From Laccaria trichodermophora (taxonomy: Eukaryota; Basidiomycota; Agaricomycetes; Agaricales; Hydnangiaceae), in the NCBI GenBank assembly GCA_018417955.1, contig JACTVC010000004.1, positions 2,480,001-2,544,000 of the forward strand: a stretch of 64,000 nucleotides of DNA, in the 5' to 3' direction. The position numbers and the translations under genes are program-made. Of the stretch, positions 1-9,638 are shown piece by piece. The stretch's first letter is position 1, and each line of letters starts with the position of its first letter. The notes beneath the pieces were generated by a model. That model saw only the letters and a list, made by a program, of their open reading frames with translations. It was not told where the DNA came from and did not search any database.

Positions 1-882
1 GCAATGATAAATGCAGTAGGGTAGGTATGAAATTGCCCAGGCAAGAATATGAAATTGCCCCAGGCAAGGAATGAAATGGATGTGAAATAGCCCAGCTAAG
101 AATATGAAATATCTCAAGGCAAGAAATGAAATATCCCTGACAAAAAAATGAAATGCCTAAAACATCGCACCAGGAAAGCAATGAAATATAGCCCCAGGCA
201 AGTAATGAAATATGGGATTAGGTAGAAATGAAATGGCTAAAACATCAAGGTAAGCAGGCAATGAAATATGAGGCCAGGAAGAAATGAAATCATTAAAACA
301 TCGCACTAGCAGAGCAATGAAATATATCACCAGGAAATCAATGAAATATAGGGCTGGGTAGAAATGAAATGACTAAAACATCACACCAGGGAAGCAATGA
401 AATATGGCACCAAGCAAGCAATGAAATATAGGGCTGGGTAAGAATGAAATAGCTAAAACATCGCACCAGGAAGCAATGAAATACAGCACCAGGCAAGCAA
501 TGAAATATAGGGCTGGGTAGGAATGAAATAGCTAAAACATCACACTAGGAAGCAATGAAATATGGCACCAAGCAAGCAATGAAATATAGGGCTGGGTAGG
601 AATGAAATAGCTAAAACATCGCACCAGGAAGCAATGAAATACAGCACCAGGCAAGCAATGAAATATAGGACTGGGTAGGGAATGAAATAGCAAATGAAAT
701 GGAAATCAAATCAAGGTTGGAATGATTGACATGGAGCTGGGATAAATGACTTAGGCTAGGAAAATGAAATTGAAATGATTTCATAAGTTTGCCTAGGCAT
801 TTCATATCATAAAAAACCTTGGCTGCAAATAAATGACTGTGCTGACAGTTGCCTATTTTATATGATTTAAATGGTAGGTACC
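1..882. mobile_element. Right part of a TIR element filled with AATGAAAT tandem repeats
   Basis: Positions 1-690 are a tandem array with a period near 79 nt, marked by the phrase GGGCTGGGTA at about 352, 431, 510 and 590. It is built on a sub-repeat containing AATGAAAT roughly every 20 nt. The array is followed by unique sequence and ends near 882 in a stretch (GACAGTTGCC ... TTAAATGGTAGGTACC) matching the right terminal repeat of the complete element at 20379-21159. The left end lies outside the window. No credible coding sequence is visible; the short ORFs come from the repeat. Confidence 0.6.
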
Positions 883-2334
883 ACTCCTGACAACTTGTCT
901 TGCGCCTGTCATCCAGTTTTGCTCAAGTCTCTTGCTGATGCATACTGGTCACCAACCATAATTTCTACCTCTGCAACACAAATTCAAACAGCATATACAC
1001 TGCCTCTCAACATTTCAATCATAGGTTGATCAATGACTGGAGGATGAGTCTGGAAGATTGTGTCACATACCATACATCCACGCTCTACCTTTTCTAAGTT
1101 CTAGTTTGTTGACAATACATTCATCAGTACCATACCATTCCAGGCTCGATTCATGATGGCAGGGATGCGGTTCCTATGACGATGTGCTGAGGAAGAGAGG
1201 GTAGTTGTGGAGAACATTCAAAACCAGTGGTTCATTGCAGGTATGAATGTCAATTATTTGACTGATCAATTCACGCTAAGTGTCTTCATTTCTAGAGGGC
1301 AGCTTGCAAACCCCATACCAGTCTGCTGCCATTGGTTATGTTGCAGCCCTGGTTTCTTTTGGTCAGGCTTAAGATCAACCAACTGCCTTGGACCACCTCC
1401 TATACATAAAGTGCTGGAAGACATCTTGCACATTCTCTTGCTCTGGGTACAGCTCCAATGTCTCTGCCTTTCAATGACGAGCTAATCACACTACTTATCG
1501 TTTTGCAGAGTCAATGACATGCCAACCCAAGGGGCCAAGTTTACACAAATGAGCACACTGTCTCATAGGTGATGAACCAATGCCTGCTTCAAATGTCAGT
1601 GCGAAGGATGATGTGCTTGCCTGTGCTGACTTTGGTCCTCCCCACCTGAATCTCAGCACTCTGCAGCTCCACCGTTGGTCTCCCTAATGTCAGCTATCCA
1701 GCAGCAATGAGATACAGTTCTTCCAAGCACAAGTGAAAGAAGTGAAAAACCTCACAACTTATGATCGCCAACGGAATGGGCCTGTGCTGAAGGAAACCAG
1801 GATCATCCTTGTGACCCCCATCATTTGTCAACTGCCTCAGTGGATGCTTGTCCTACTACAACGTATGAAACACAACCCACACTCCTGCGGATTAGTGAGG
1901 AGGATTGTGGTGAGAGGGGCAAGAAGGAATGTGAGGGATGATGGATGACAGGAGGTAGAGTCAGAATGTCATCTAGCCATGATAGGGTTGCTAGGTCCTA
2001 CTTGAATGATGGTGAACGAGCCAGCTAGGTGTGCTCATCTTTGTGATTTAGTGTTCGTTTTAGCCTGTCTCCATAGCGAATCCACTGCCCTTGTTAACAT
2101 TTGACATGAAATGTTGTCTCTTCATCCCCTTGAGTCCACTGAAAGTCATTGTTGTCCCTTTCTCGCACTTCTCTGTTGACCACCATTTTTTTTGGCACTT
2201 CCAGGTGCTTCCTCACTGACTTCACGCTGAACCACGCCACTGCACGTTGAATGTCAGCTGATCCCTGGATCAGCGTGACTACCCATTGTGCAAATTGACG
2301 CTGCACAGCAACAACACTCTCATCTGAACCACAA
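883..2334. repeat. CpG-depleted partial duplicate of the 10.33-16.03 kb region
   Basis: This stretch aligns in order with 10,330-11,050 and then with about 15,200-16,030, skipping about 11,060-15,190, which includes gene X copy B. Example: CTCAAGTCTCTTGCTGATGC near 912 matches CTCAAGTCTCTTGCTGGCGC near 10,340. Many differences are CpG in the 10-16 kb copy and TpG or CpA here. Splice-like junctions are shared with the parent, but no intact coding frame survives and no product is recognised. Confidence 0.7.
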
Positions 2335-4165
2335 TGTCTGATCGTAATCACCCCCACGACCATAGCCTGAAAGAAGAGTTTGAGTGAATGCTTGATTGCC
2401 TCGGCATGGGCACAAATCATCCACATTGCCCCCACGACAATCGTTTGAAAGAAGAGTTTCAGCAAATGTTTGATCGCCTCAGCATGGGTGCAAATCACCC
2501 ACATGATGAATGCCCTGGTGGTTCGAGGTTGAAGTTCATTGCACCCACACCCACGCCTGCAGATGGCATTCTGCCAACAAGATCTAGGTTGATATCTACT
2601 AGGGCACCTGAAGTTACAGGAGAGGGTACCTTGCTGGTGTGTTTAAAATGTGCAAACAAATTCATTAGCTCATTTCCTTTGTCTTCAGGAATCCCAGAAT
2701 GTAATGCAGGGAGTGCACAACTTTGTTATAAGGGATGCAAGATTCAATAGCACTAAAAAGGTGTGTTGAACAGCATTGATGGTTTGAAATATTGATTGAA
2801 ATCTTTGTCAAGATTGAGGTTCATGAACATTGGGGTCAAGGTGAGATAAACTATCCCAACAAAACATAGCTGGAAGAGGACCAGTGTTGGAATGAATTCT
2901 TCTTTCATGAAGGAATTAGAGTTCTTATGTCCTTTTCTTTGATGAAACAGAGCTCAACCTCTTCTGGTATCTATGCCATTCATCCATTGATGCATCAATG
3001 GAGTAGAGATAGGATGTCAATGTCACAAAAAAGGTGCATGATGCAGGTGTCAAAATTGATCCTTGTAAACTGTATTACAGAAGAGGTGACAACTGAGAAC
3101 ATTGTATTCAACAGGGTGCTTGCATCACACATCAAAGCCAATTACCAGTCAGAGAGGGAAAATGTCTTCAAAAGAGTGTTTGATGATGATGAATATTCCA
3201 AATTCAGTTATGTATTCTGTGAAAATGGAATGTGGAAAGATGCTGAGGCTCTTCAGTTTCAAATAGTAGAAATGAGGATGAAGGAGCAGGGGATGAACCA
3301 TCCATCAACACTGACCAGCATGTCAAATCTTGCAAGTACTTATTCAGACCAAGGAAAACATAAGGAGGCTAGGGAGCTGCAGCTGAAAGTCTTGGATCTG
3401 TGTACAAAGCTGTTGGGGCCAGAATGTCCAGATACATTGACCAGCATGAATAATCTTGCAGTCACATATTCACAACAAGGAAAACACAAGGAGGCTGAGG
3501 AGCTGCAGCTGAAAGTCTTGGATCTCCATACAAGGCTGTTTGGGCCAGAACATCCAGGTACATTGACCAGCATGGCAAATCTTGCAGTCACATATTCACA
3601 ACAAGGAAAACACAAGGAGGCTGAGGAGCTGAAGCTGAAAGTCTTGGATCTATGTACAAGGGTGTTGGGGCCAGAACATCCAGGTACATTGACCAGCATG
3701 GCAAATCTTGCAGTCACATATTCACAACAAGGAAAACACAAGGAGGCTGAGGAGCTGAAGCTGAAAGTTTTGGATCTATGTACAAGGGTGTTGGGGCCAG
3801 AACATCCACATACATTGACCAGCATGGCAAATCTTGCAGCCACATATTCAGAGCAAGGGAAATATGAGGAGGCTGGGGAGCTAATACTGAAAGTCCTGGA
3901 TTTGCATAAAAGTGTACTGGGGCCAGAACATCCAGATACAATAACCAGCATGGCAAATCTTGCAGTCACATATTTTGACCAAGGAAAACACATGGAGGCT
4001 GAGGAGCTGGAGCTGAAAGTCCTGGACCTGTGTAAAAAGGTGCTGGGGCCAGAACATCCAGATACATTGACCAGCATGGAAAATCTTGTAAGAACATATT
4101 TAGAACAAGGAAAATATCAGGAGGCCAAGGCCCTGTGGCTGAAGTCTCTGGAATTGCATAAATAA
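2335..4165 (+). pseudogene. NLR-like gene copy lacking NB-ARC, with seven TPR repeats
   Basis: This is a paralog of the intact NLR at 16,030-19,177. The first exon begins MSDRNHPHD and soon meets TGA, and contains an 87-bp local duplication (about 2348-2518). The second exon keeps the motif VMQGVHNFVIRDARFNS. The third exon jumps from IEVHEHWGQGE to a TAG (2867-2869) followed directly by LEEDQCWNEFFFHEG, which lies after NB-ARC in the paralog. About 1 kb encoding P-loop through GLPL is therefore deleted. From 2927 a 412-codon frame is open, with the post-NB-ARC helical region and seven 42-residue TPRs of the kinesin-light-chain type (LGPEHPDTLTSMANLA...). Repeats 3 and 4 are almost identical. 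The open frame might still make a TPR-only protein, but the upstream stops argue for a relic. Confidence 0.8.
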
Positions 4166-4556
4166 TCTTTCATGGTGCAGTTCAGTCCTGCTTTTTGCCC
4201 CAAACAACTAACCAAGGACATTTATTCCAGGATATGATAACATGTTTTTCAATCAACCAGAGCAAGGGCCATAAGGAATTAAAAATCTAGCTTATGAACT
4301 TCAGAAAGAAAATGGTGCCTGTCCTGCATGACTTATGAGGAAGAAAGAAATGATGCTTGGTGACTGTCATCATAGTGGGGGGGGACTCGAAGGTTCAGAA
4401 GACAAGCTTTCCATTTCAACACAGAGCTATGCCCCCCTTATTTTCTCATAAATAACATGTAGAATCGGAGAAGACAAAGAAAGTTCTGACATCATAAAAT
4501 CTACAAAAAAATGAACAAAAAAAATGAAAATGTGGCCATGGATCGGATCAAAGGTA
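4166..4556. other. NLR downstream region shared with 19,178-19,570; contains a tRNA-like stretch
   Basis: The sequence is closely similar to the region downstream of the second NLR, so the duplication extends past the stop codon. On the minus strand, 4379-4443 resembles a tRNA: a run of G starting GGGGGGCATAGCTC, a TCTTCT anticodon-like stretch, and TTCGAGTCC (box B-like) followed by a run of C that can pair with the initial G run. The variable region is missing, so a functional tRNA is unlikely. The paralog has lost the CpG in box B. Confidence 0.45.
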
Positions 4557-5334
4557 AGGTAGACGACTTTCATAATCAACAAATGTCATGTGACCAATGT
4601 GACAGATGCTGAAAAGGGTAATGTTTCACAAAACTCGACTATATGTATAATTCTAGGGGTCCTATTGTACCATAAGAACCTAGATTTTGTAGATAAATAT
4701 CCTGGACATGTGAATCAGTAAAAAAATTGGTACAAAGTTCAGTTTTGGTAGAGGAGATAGAAAAATACGGTCAACACCATTAGTATACAACTAATTAAGC
4801 CCCTTTGCTGTTGTGCCATGTCTCCAAAACCATTGTTGTCCACATTGTATTTGCAGTGAGGTCCTGACGATTCATGGATGCATATGAAAGAGGCTTATAG
4901 GCTTAAATGGTCAGTAGGCGGCATGGCAGCAGCGCCTGAGCACATAACTTATACAAGGGGCATTGTGTTCTCCCAGATAAAATTTCATGAGGGAACTGGG
5001 AAATAAGGGATTTGTTCAAACCCACCTTATTGTACTTCTTTGCTCCCATGTCGTGCAATGTTTATTGTATCTAGTTATCTGATCCAGCACTGTTATATCA
5101 TGTGTCAATTTTGAAAATGCATAGGCTCAGTGAGTTTTTCTCCAAATTGCTCAGTTTTTTGCAGAGGGGTCGACATTAAGTAGATCTATCTAAACTAGGT
5201 CCGTATTGCATTAAAAATCAACTAGGAAGAGCTCAAATTGTTTCTCAGTCGTTTTATTACCCGATTTGATCAAGATGTAACGGCAAAGTAACGGCACGTG
5301 ACGTTTGTCGATTACTTATGAAAGTCGTCTACCT
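4557..5334. mobile_element. 778-bp TA-flanked MITE (Tc1/mariner-like)
   Basis: The element starts AGGTAGACGACTTTCATAA and ends with its exact reverse complement. The inverted similarity continues for about 45 nt, with CpG-to-TpG differences between the ends. It is flanked by TA at 4555-4556 and 5335-5336. The paralogous empty site near 19,570 reads CAAAGGTAGGACATC with a single TA, so the insertion is precise and later than the duplication. TA duplication and this structure suit Tc1/mariner-derived MITEs. No transposase is encoded. Confidence 0.85.
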
Positions 5335-5371
5335 TAGGACACCTTCATATATACAAGCTTTTCATGTACAT

Positions 5372-5410
5372 ACCTCACGGTGCTGTTCTCCCAACTGAGC
5401 TATGCCCCCT
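5372..5410 (-). ncRNA. tRNA-like 5' half (box A), probably a tRNA-derived repeat head
   Basis: On the minus strand the sequence reads GGGGGCATAGCTCAGTTGGG followed by AGAACAGCACC, with a perfect RNA polymerase III box A (TAGCTCAGTTGG). It recurs at 19,612-19,645 and 19,917-19,955. No matching anticodon arm and T arm follow at normal distance, so it is either the head of a tRNA-derived SINE or a broken tRNA. The surrounding 5.34-5.64 kb is shared with 19.6-20.2 kb. Confidence 0.4.
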
Positions 5411-5671
5411 GTAAAATAACAATATGGAATAAGTATTCAATTAGTAGTAGAATGATAAGAAACACTAAGATTTGCGACCCACACCGAAGTATGACGAGGC
5501 CGCGATGAAGGTAACTTGCAAGGAATGTCATACTAAAAAAAAAGCATATGATACACCAATCCTCCATCCATCCAGTATATATATTTAGGAAGCAGTCGCG
5601 GAGGGTATATCTAACAGATCCGGAGTGAAAGGAGAGGACGGGATACCCCATAAAATATGGGCCGTGCGCGC

Positions 5672-7105
5672 TCACACCCCATCCCCATCTCCACCTCCAT
5701 TCCCTACCCTACGCTCCTCCTCCACATCCCCCCGCCTAGCCAAAAAAGCACCGAAATCCCTAGACCTCTTCCCCCCTCCCCCTCCGAAACCTGTCATTGG
5801 GAAGCCACCACCACCGATCCGTCCAATCGGGAAACCTCCACCATCGCTACCTGCAACTCCGGGAAACCCTCCCTCCCGAACGGGCAACTCATCCTCCTCC
5901 AAATCGAAAAACCCCTGTCCTTGCTCGACGGTACTGGGACTAACGATCTGTGCCTGTGCGTCGCCGACGCTGAAGGCTGGCGAGGAAGGTGATTGGAGGG
6001 AGGGCGATTGCGAGGAAGTGTTGGACCTTGATCTTGATTGGGAGGTTGAGGAGTGTTTGGATTTCGATTTGGGCCGGTTGGGGTTGGGGACAGCGGGATT
6101 GGGGTTGGATTGGAGGTGTTGGGCTCGGTCAGACGCAGACGCGGAGGTCCAGCTCAGCGACGAGCGATTAGGACGTGAATCCGATGTTCCTCCTTCATTC
6201 GAGTTCGAGGTAGTGCCGCTTTTTGACTGTTTGCGTGCGTAGAGGCTTCCGTCGAGATCTGCGTTTTCGTCGTCTTCATCCACTGCTGCTGCTGTTGGAA
6301 CAGGAGGGGCGGACACAAAGTGTCCAAATCCTTCCCTCGATTGCTGGGATCGAGAGTGAGACCTCGAATGAGACCCCGACGAAGACGTAGTTGCCGTAGT
6401 CCCCCCACCAGCACCACTAGGCCGCTTCAAATGCGCCAACCCACCACTCCCTTGAAACCCCTCAAACTCCTCCCCATCACCAACCACACCGGCCTCCACG
6501 ATTCTCTTCATCTCTTTCCTCGCTTTCCTCCTTTGTCTCCTCTCTTCTTTACGCTTTAGCTCCGCGTCGGCTGCTTCGGTGGCTTTGGAGGCGGAGATGG
6601 ATTGAATGGTGGTATTGTTGAGGGGAGCGGCGTCGGAGTCGAAGGTTTGGGTTGTTAGTGTTGTTGTGGGTGTACTGCTGTGGTGACGACGGAATAACGA
6701 CGCATCGTCAGTGTCATCGGGTGGGAGTTGGATGGGTGGTCGGCGTCCGAAGAGGTCGAACCTGATTAATGTTATCCTCTGTGGCTTCCCACTCGCAGTC
6801 GACGACTTGGACTTGCGTTTTCGTCTCCCCCCTCTGCCTCCTCTTCCGGGGTTCGAATGTAAAGAAAGCGTCTCCACACGCTCGTTATCGGAAGAGTCGG
6901 CTAGGAGACCCTGGAGCTCGTCAGGACGCGCGCGGGGGATACGGTTGACAGCGGCATCGTACTGTTCTTCCCCTCTTGATGTGGAGTTGGGTCGTTGATT
7001 GGTAGTGTTGTGTAAGCTGTCCGAAGAAGAAACGGGGCGAAGGCAGGGCATGCACGAGCCCAATGCAATTTGGGCAGTGTCGGACCATGAGAAGGGCGTC
7101 GTCAT
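5672..7105 (-). CDS. Gene X copy A: disordered, Ser/Gly-rich protein of unknown function
   Basis: A single open frame of 477 codons begins MTTPFSWSDTAQIALGSCMP. It is low in complexity: a basic patch RKRKSKSS, a charged helix KRKEERRQRRKARKEMKR in the middle, Ser/Arg/Gln-rich stretches, an acidic short motif FFDLEEDELPVRE and a Gly-rich C-terminus. No enzyme domain, signal peptide or membrane segment is visible. I do not recognise the family. It is the only intact member of three copies; the others (12.6 and 20.2 kb) confirm which strand and frame are conserved, notably IALGSCMP, the EERRQRRKARKEMKR helix and GEEFEGFQ. Upstream exons cannot be excluded. Confidence 0.65.
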   Translation of the reverse strand: MTTPFSWSDTAQIALGSCMPCLRPVSSSDSLHNTTNQRPNSTSRGEEQYDAAVNRIPRARPDELQGLLADSSDNERVETLSLHSNPGRGGRGGRRKRKSKSSTASGKPQRITLIRFDLFGRRPPIQLPPDDTDDASLFRRHHSSTPTTTLTTQTFDSDAAPLNNTTIQSISASKATEAADAELKRKEERRQRRKARKEMKRIVEAGVVGDGEEFEGFQGSGGLAHLKRPSGAGGGTTATTSSSGSHSRSHSRSQQSREGFGHFVSAPPVPTAAAVDEDDENADLDGSLYARKQSKSGTTSNSNEGGTSDSRPNRSSLSWTSASASDRAQHLQSNPNPAVPNPNRPKSKSKHSSTSQSRSRSNTSSQSPSLQSPSSPAFSVGDAQAQIVSPSTVEQGQGFFDLEEDELPVREGGFPGVAGSDGGGFPIGRIGGGGFPMTGFGGGGGKRSRDFGAFLARRGDVEEERRVGNGGGDGDGV

Positions 7106-7211
7106 CGTTGTTGGCGGAGGATGGGGTTAAGTTGGGAAGTTGGAGGGAAATTACTGGGCCACTTCGTTCAATTCCCAACGTCTTTAACGTATCAACCATA
7201 CCACACGCCAA

Positions 7212-9040
7212 TCTTCGAGGCCTGTTGCAGTCATCGACTCTGAATCCGCAGTGCTAAGATGGTGATGACCGTAGGTTACCGGTTAGGCTTGATCGATTGA
7301 TCACTGAATCAAAGAAACAATGTACCTACTTACTTCATGATTTTGCTCGCTCGACGAGCTGATGCGACTCGTCGATGGTGCAGGTCCTTGAGCTTGAGCG
7401 TCGACGATGGTGGAAAGAAACGCGAAGAAAACAACATTGGTCAATACGAATTTGATCAACGTCGATATCCCCGACCACCACCATTATCACCTCCAACAAA
7501 TATGCTGGCCTATCAGCTACCGTTCGCCCGCCTCGAACTTAGACTCAATTTTCTCTTTACATCTGACTATCCAGCTCTCCTGCCCGACTGTCCAAGGTCC
7601 ATCCCCCCCGATATCCGACATCTTGAACGAATATCCTCTCCAGTACTACCGATCTTCGAGACCTGGTGCGGTCGTTGGCTTTGAATGTGGTCATTGTAAG
7701 TTCGACATGGCTATTAAATTGGGATGAGATATTTACTTGGTGACTTTTCTCTCTCTACTAAGTGATGTGGCTCGTTGATGGTGCATGGAAAGGTGTAGAA
7801 AGAGACTACGACGAAGACAAACGTTGAACGTTGATCAACAATGATTGCATCGACGTTGACGTTGTCCTCACACAACTCGAAGATCGCGTCATCTTCTCTG
7901 GCTCCCCATCTACCGTTCATGTGCCTCGGCTACGGACAAACTCGAGCAGCATATGCGCTTCCCCCAGACGTTTCAGTCACATTTCGAAGTTGGGATCGAC
8001 GACAACTGGACGACCAGATTCACTGCGTAAACGGAGGGTTTACGTATGTCTTCACTGTCATTGATTCCCCCTCCCATGAGCACCAGTTTTCTGACGATCC
8101 ACTTGTAGTTAGTGTCGTCTCTTGCACTCGATTCACGCACGTCAGATCTCGCTGACGATGGGTCTGGCATGTCTAATGAAGGAAGGAACGTCTGGTGAGC
8201 TGTAGAGAAGGGGATAGCTGTGTAGGAGGTACGTTGTTATCTGATGCTGCCTGCGCCATGTTTGATTGTCTTTTTCCAGTAACTATGTAGCCCTCCCTCC
8301 GTAAACGGGAAGGATTGCGTGCTGGGAGAGACAGCCGCGAAACCCTGAGTGACGGCAAGGCTATATATGTGCCGCCCTTACATTAACCCACATCCCAAAG
8401 GCCCTCATTCAAGCTTAACTACGACATCAGGATAAAAGCCCCAAGTATCCCCTGTATCGTCTCCTTCACTCCATACCTGACAACAACAGTCTCTCTCGAC
8501 CTTCCAGGAGCGTGATATTACCACCGCGGTCAAAGTAAAGCGCTGGGCCACATCCCTCCATTCCGTCCTGATCTGTCAGTCCCCGTCAAGGCCTCTAGGT
8601 CGCAAGAACCTCTGGCTGCACATTCCGAAGATGAAGCGTTTCGTCCAATGGCCTGATCTCGACAATAACAGTTCAAGAAAATGATCACTCCCAGCACACG
8701 GCACCGCGGCGCCGGCCATTCAATTCTTGGATGCCTGGTTTTACGGTTGTGGTATCCTTTTCTTGATGTCGGGAGCGCTCAATCATAGAAGGCAAACGCT
8801 TACGCAGTGAAATTAATCATTTCTATCTTTCGCATCTTCGCACTTGACTGCTGCGGTGTCCCCTTCAACGTCATACATGCAGCTTCGAAAGTTTACACGA
8901 GAAATTGGTTTATTTTTGGTATGTCACACCTATCTTTATGTTCCTTCTCGTCGCATGACCTCAGCTCTCAGTAGAACACTATGAGTTTCTCCGCTTCCAA
9001 ATGCCTTCTCTCGTGGTCTTTCGTCAACGGTCTGCGGCAT
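7212..9040. other. CpG-rich intergenic region, duplicated at 27.5-29.3 kb
   Basis: The region upstream of gene X is CpG-rich and contains many short open stretches in several frames, none of which I can join into a credible gene. It is nearly collinear with 27,480-29,330, where CpG sites are decayed, and its first 400 nt also match 14,160-14,570. Conserved blocks include GCAGTGCTAAGATGGTG near 7247 and a run near 8390 (CATTAACCCACATCCCAAAG) that is identical in both long copies. Confidence 0.5.
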
Positions 9041-9101
9041 AATGTTTGCGCAATCGAATGACATACAAGAGTTGTTCTTTTTCTATAGTCGTTGGAATAT
9101 G

Positions 9102-9108
9102 TATAAAA
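9102..9108 (+). promoter_or_regulatory. TATA box of the histidine-rich secreted protein gene
   Basis: TATAAAA lies 49 nt before the ATG at 9157, with CAACTCAGTTCTTCAATC just before the start codon. The spacing suits a TATA-driven fungal gene with a short leader. This is inferred from position and motif only. Confidence 0.55.
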
Positions 9109-9156
9109 GAGATCATCAACGGCTGATCTCCCTCCAACTCAGTTCTTCAATCGAGA

Positions 9157-9638
9157 ATGGCTCGCTTCTACGTCCTCGTCGCATTTGCTGCCTGCATCGC
9201 TCAACTCGCCTATGCAGGCGTTGTACCTGAGGCTCGCGACCTCGCCGCCAGAGCACCCTCATACCCTGTAAATGAAGTCCGCGAGGCGGTAAGGAGCATT
9301 TTGATCGAAATTATAAAAAATGTCTCATCGTCCGTTCTAGCATCACCATAAGCAAGACGATGGCGAGGTTGAGCACATCAAGCACCATAAACACCACGGC
9401 AGAGCTGATGCTCAGTTTGAGCACGAGAAGTACCATGACCATCACGGCAGAGACGACGCCGAGGTCGACCACAAGCACAAGAAACCCCATAAGCATCATG
9501 GCAGGGACGATGCTGATGTCGACCACAGGCACAAGAAGCATGACAAGGATCACAAGAAGCCGTGAGTTTCCTTTTCTTTTGCTCTTTTTTGCTTCATTTC
9601 ACGCTTACTTGGTATCTGTTTCTAGGCATGAAGAGTGA
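9157..9638 (+). CDS. Small secreted histidine-rich repeat protein (three exons)
   Basis: Exons 9157-9288, 9341-9561 and 9626-9638 join in frame to about 121 residues. Introns of 52 and 64 nt have GT-AG ends. Residues 1-20 form a clear signal peptide (MARFYVLVAFAACIAQLAYA). A short linker follows, then an exon 2 segment in which 21 of 73 residues are His, rich also in Asp and Lys. It carries three imperfect repeats with the core HHGRDDAEVDH or HHGRDDADVDH (first copy HHGRADAQFEH). The protein ends KPHEE. Such composition suggests binding of metal ions such as zinc, copper or nickel outside the cell, but no known family is recognised. No second copy is visible: the 29.3 kb duplicate ends just upstream of it. 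Confidence 0.75.

Noticed and set aside
1..690. Possible CRISPR-like array of evenly spaced repeats
   Set aside because: The organism is a fungus and the spacers are themselves repeated in 79-nt units, so this is satellite DNA.
3340..4077. Minus-strand ORF of 245 codons opposite the TPR array
   Set aside because: Shadow of the repeated TPR codons; the same shadow appears opposite the second NLR.
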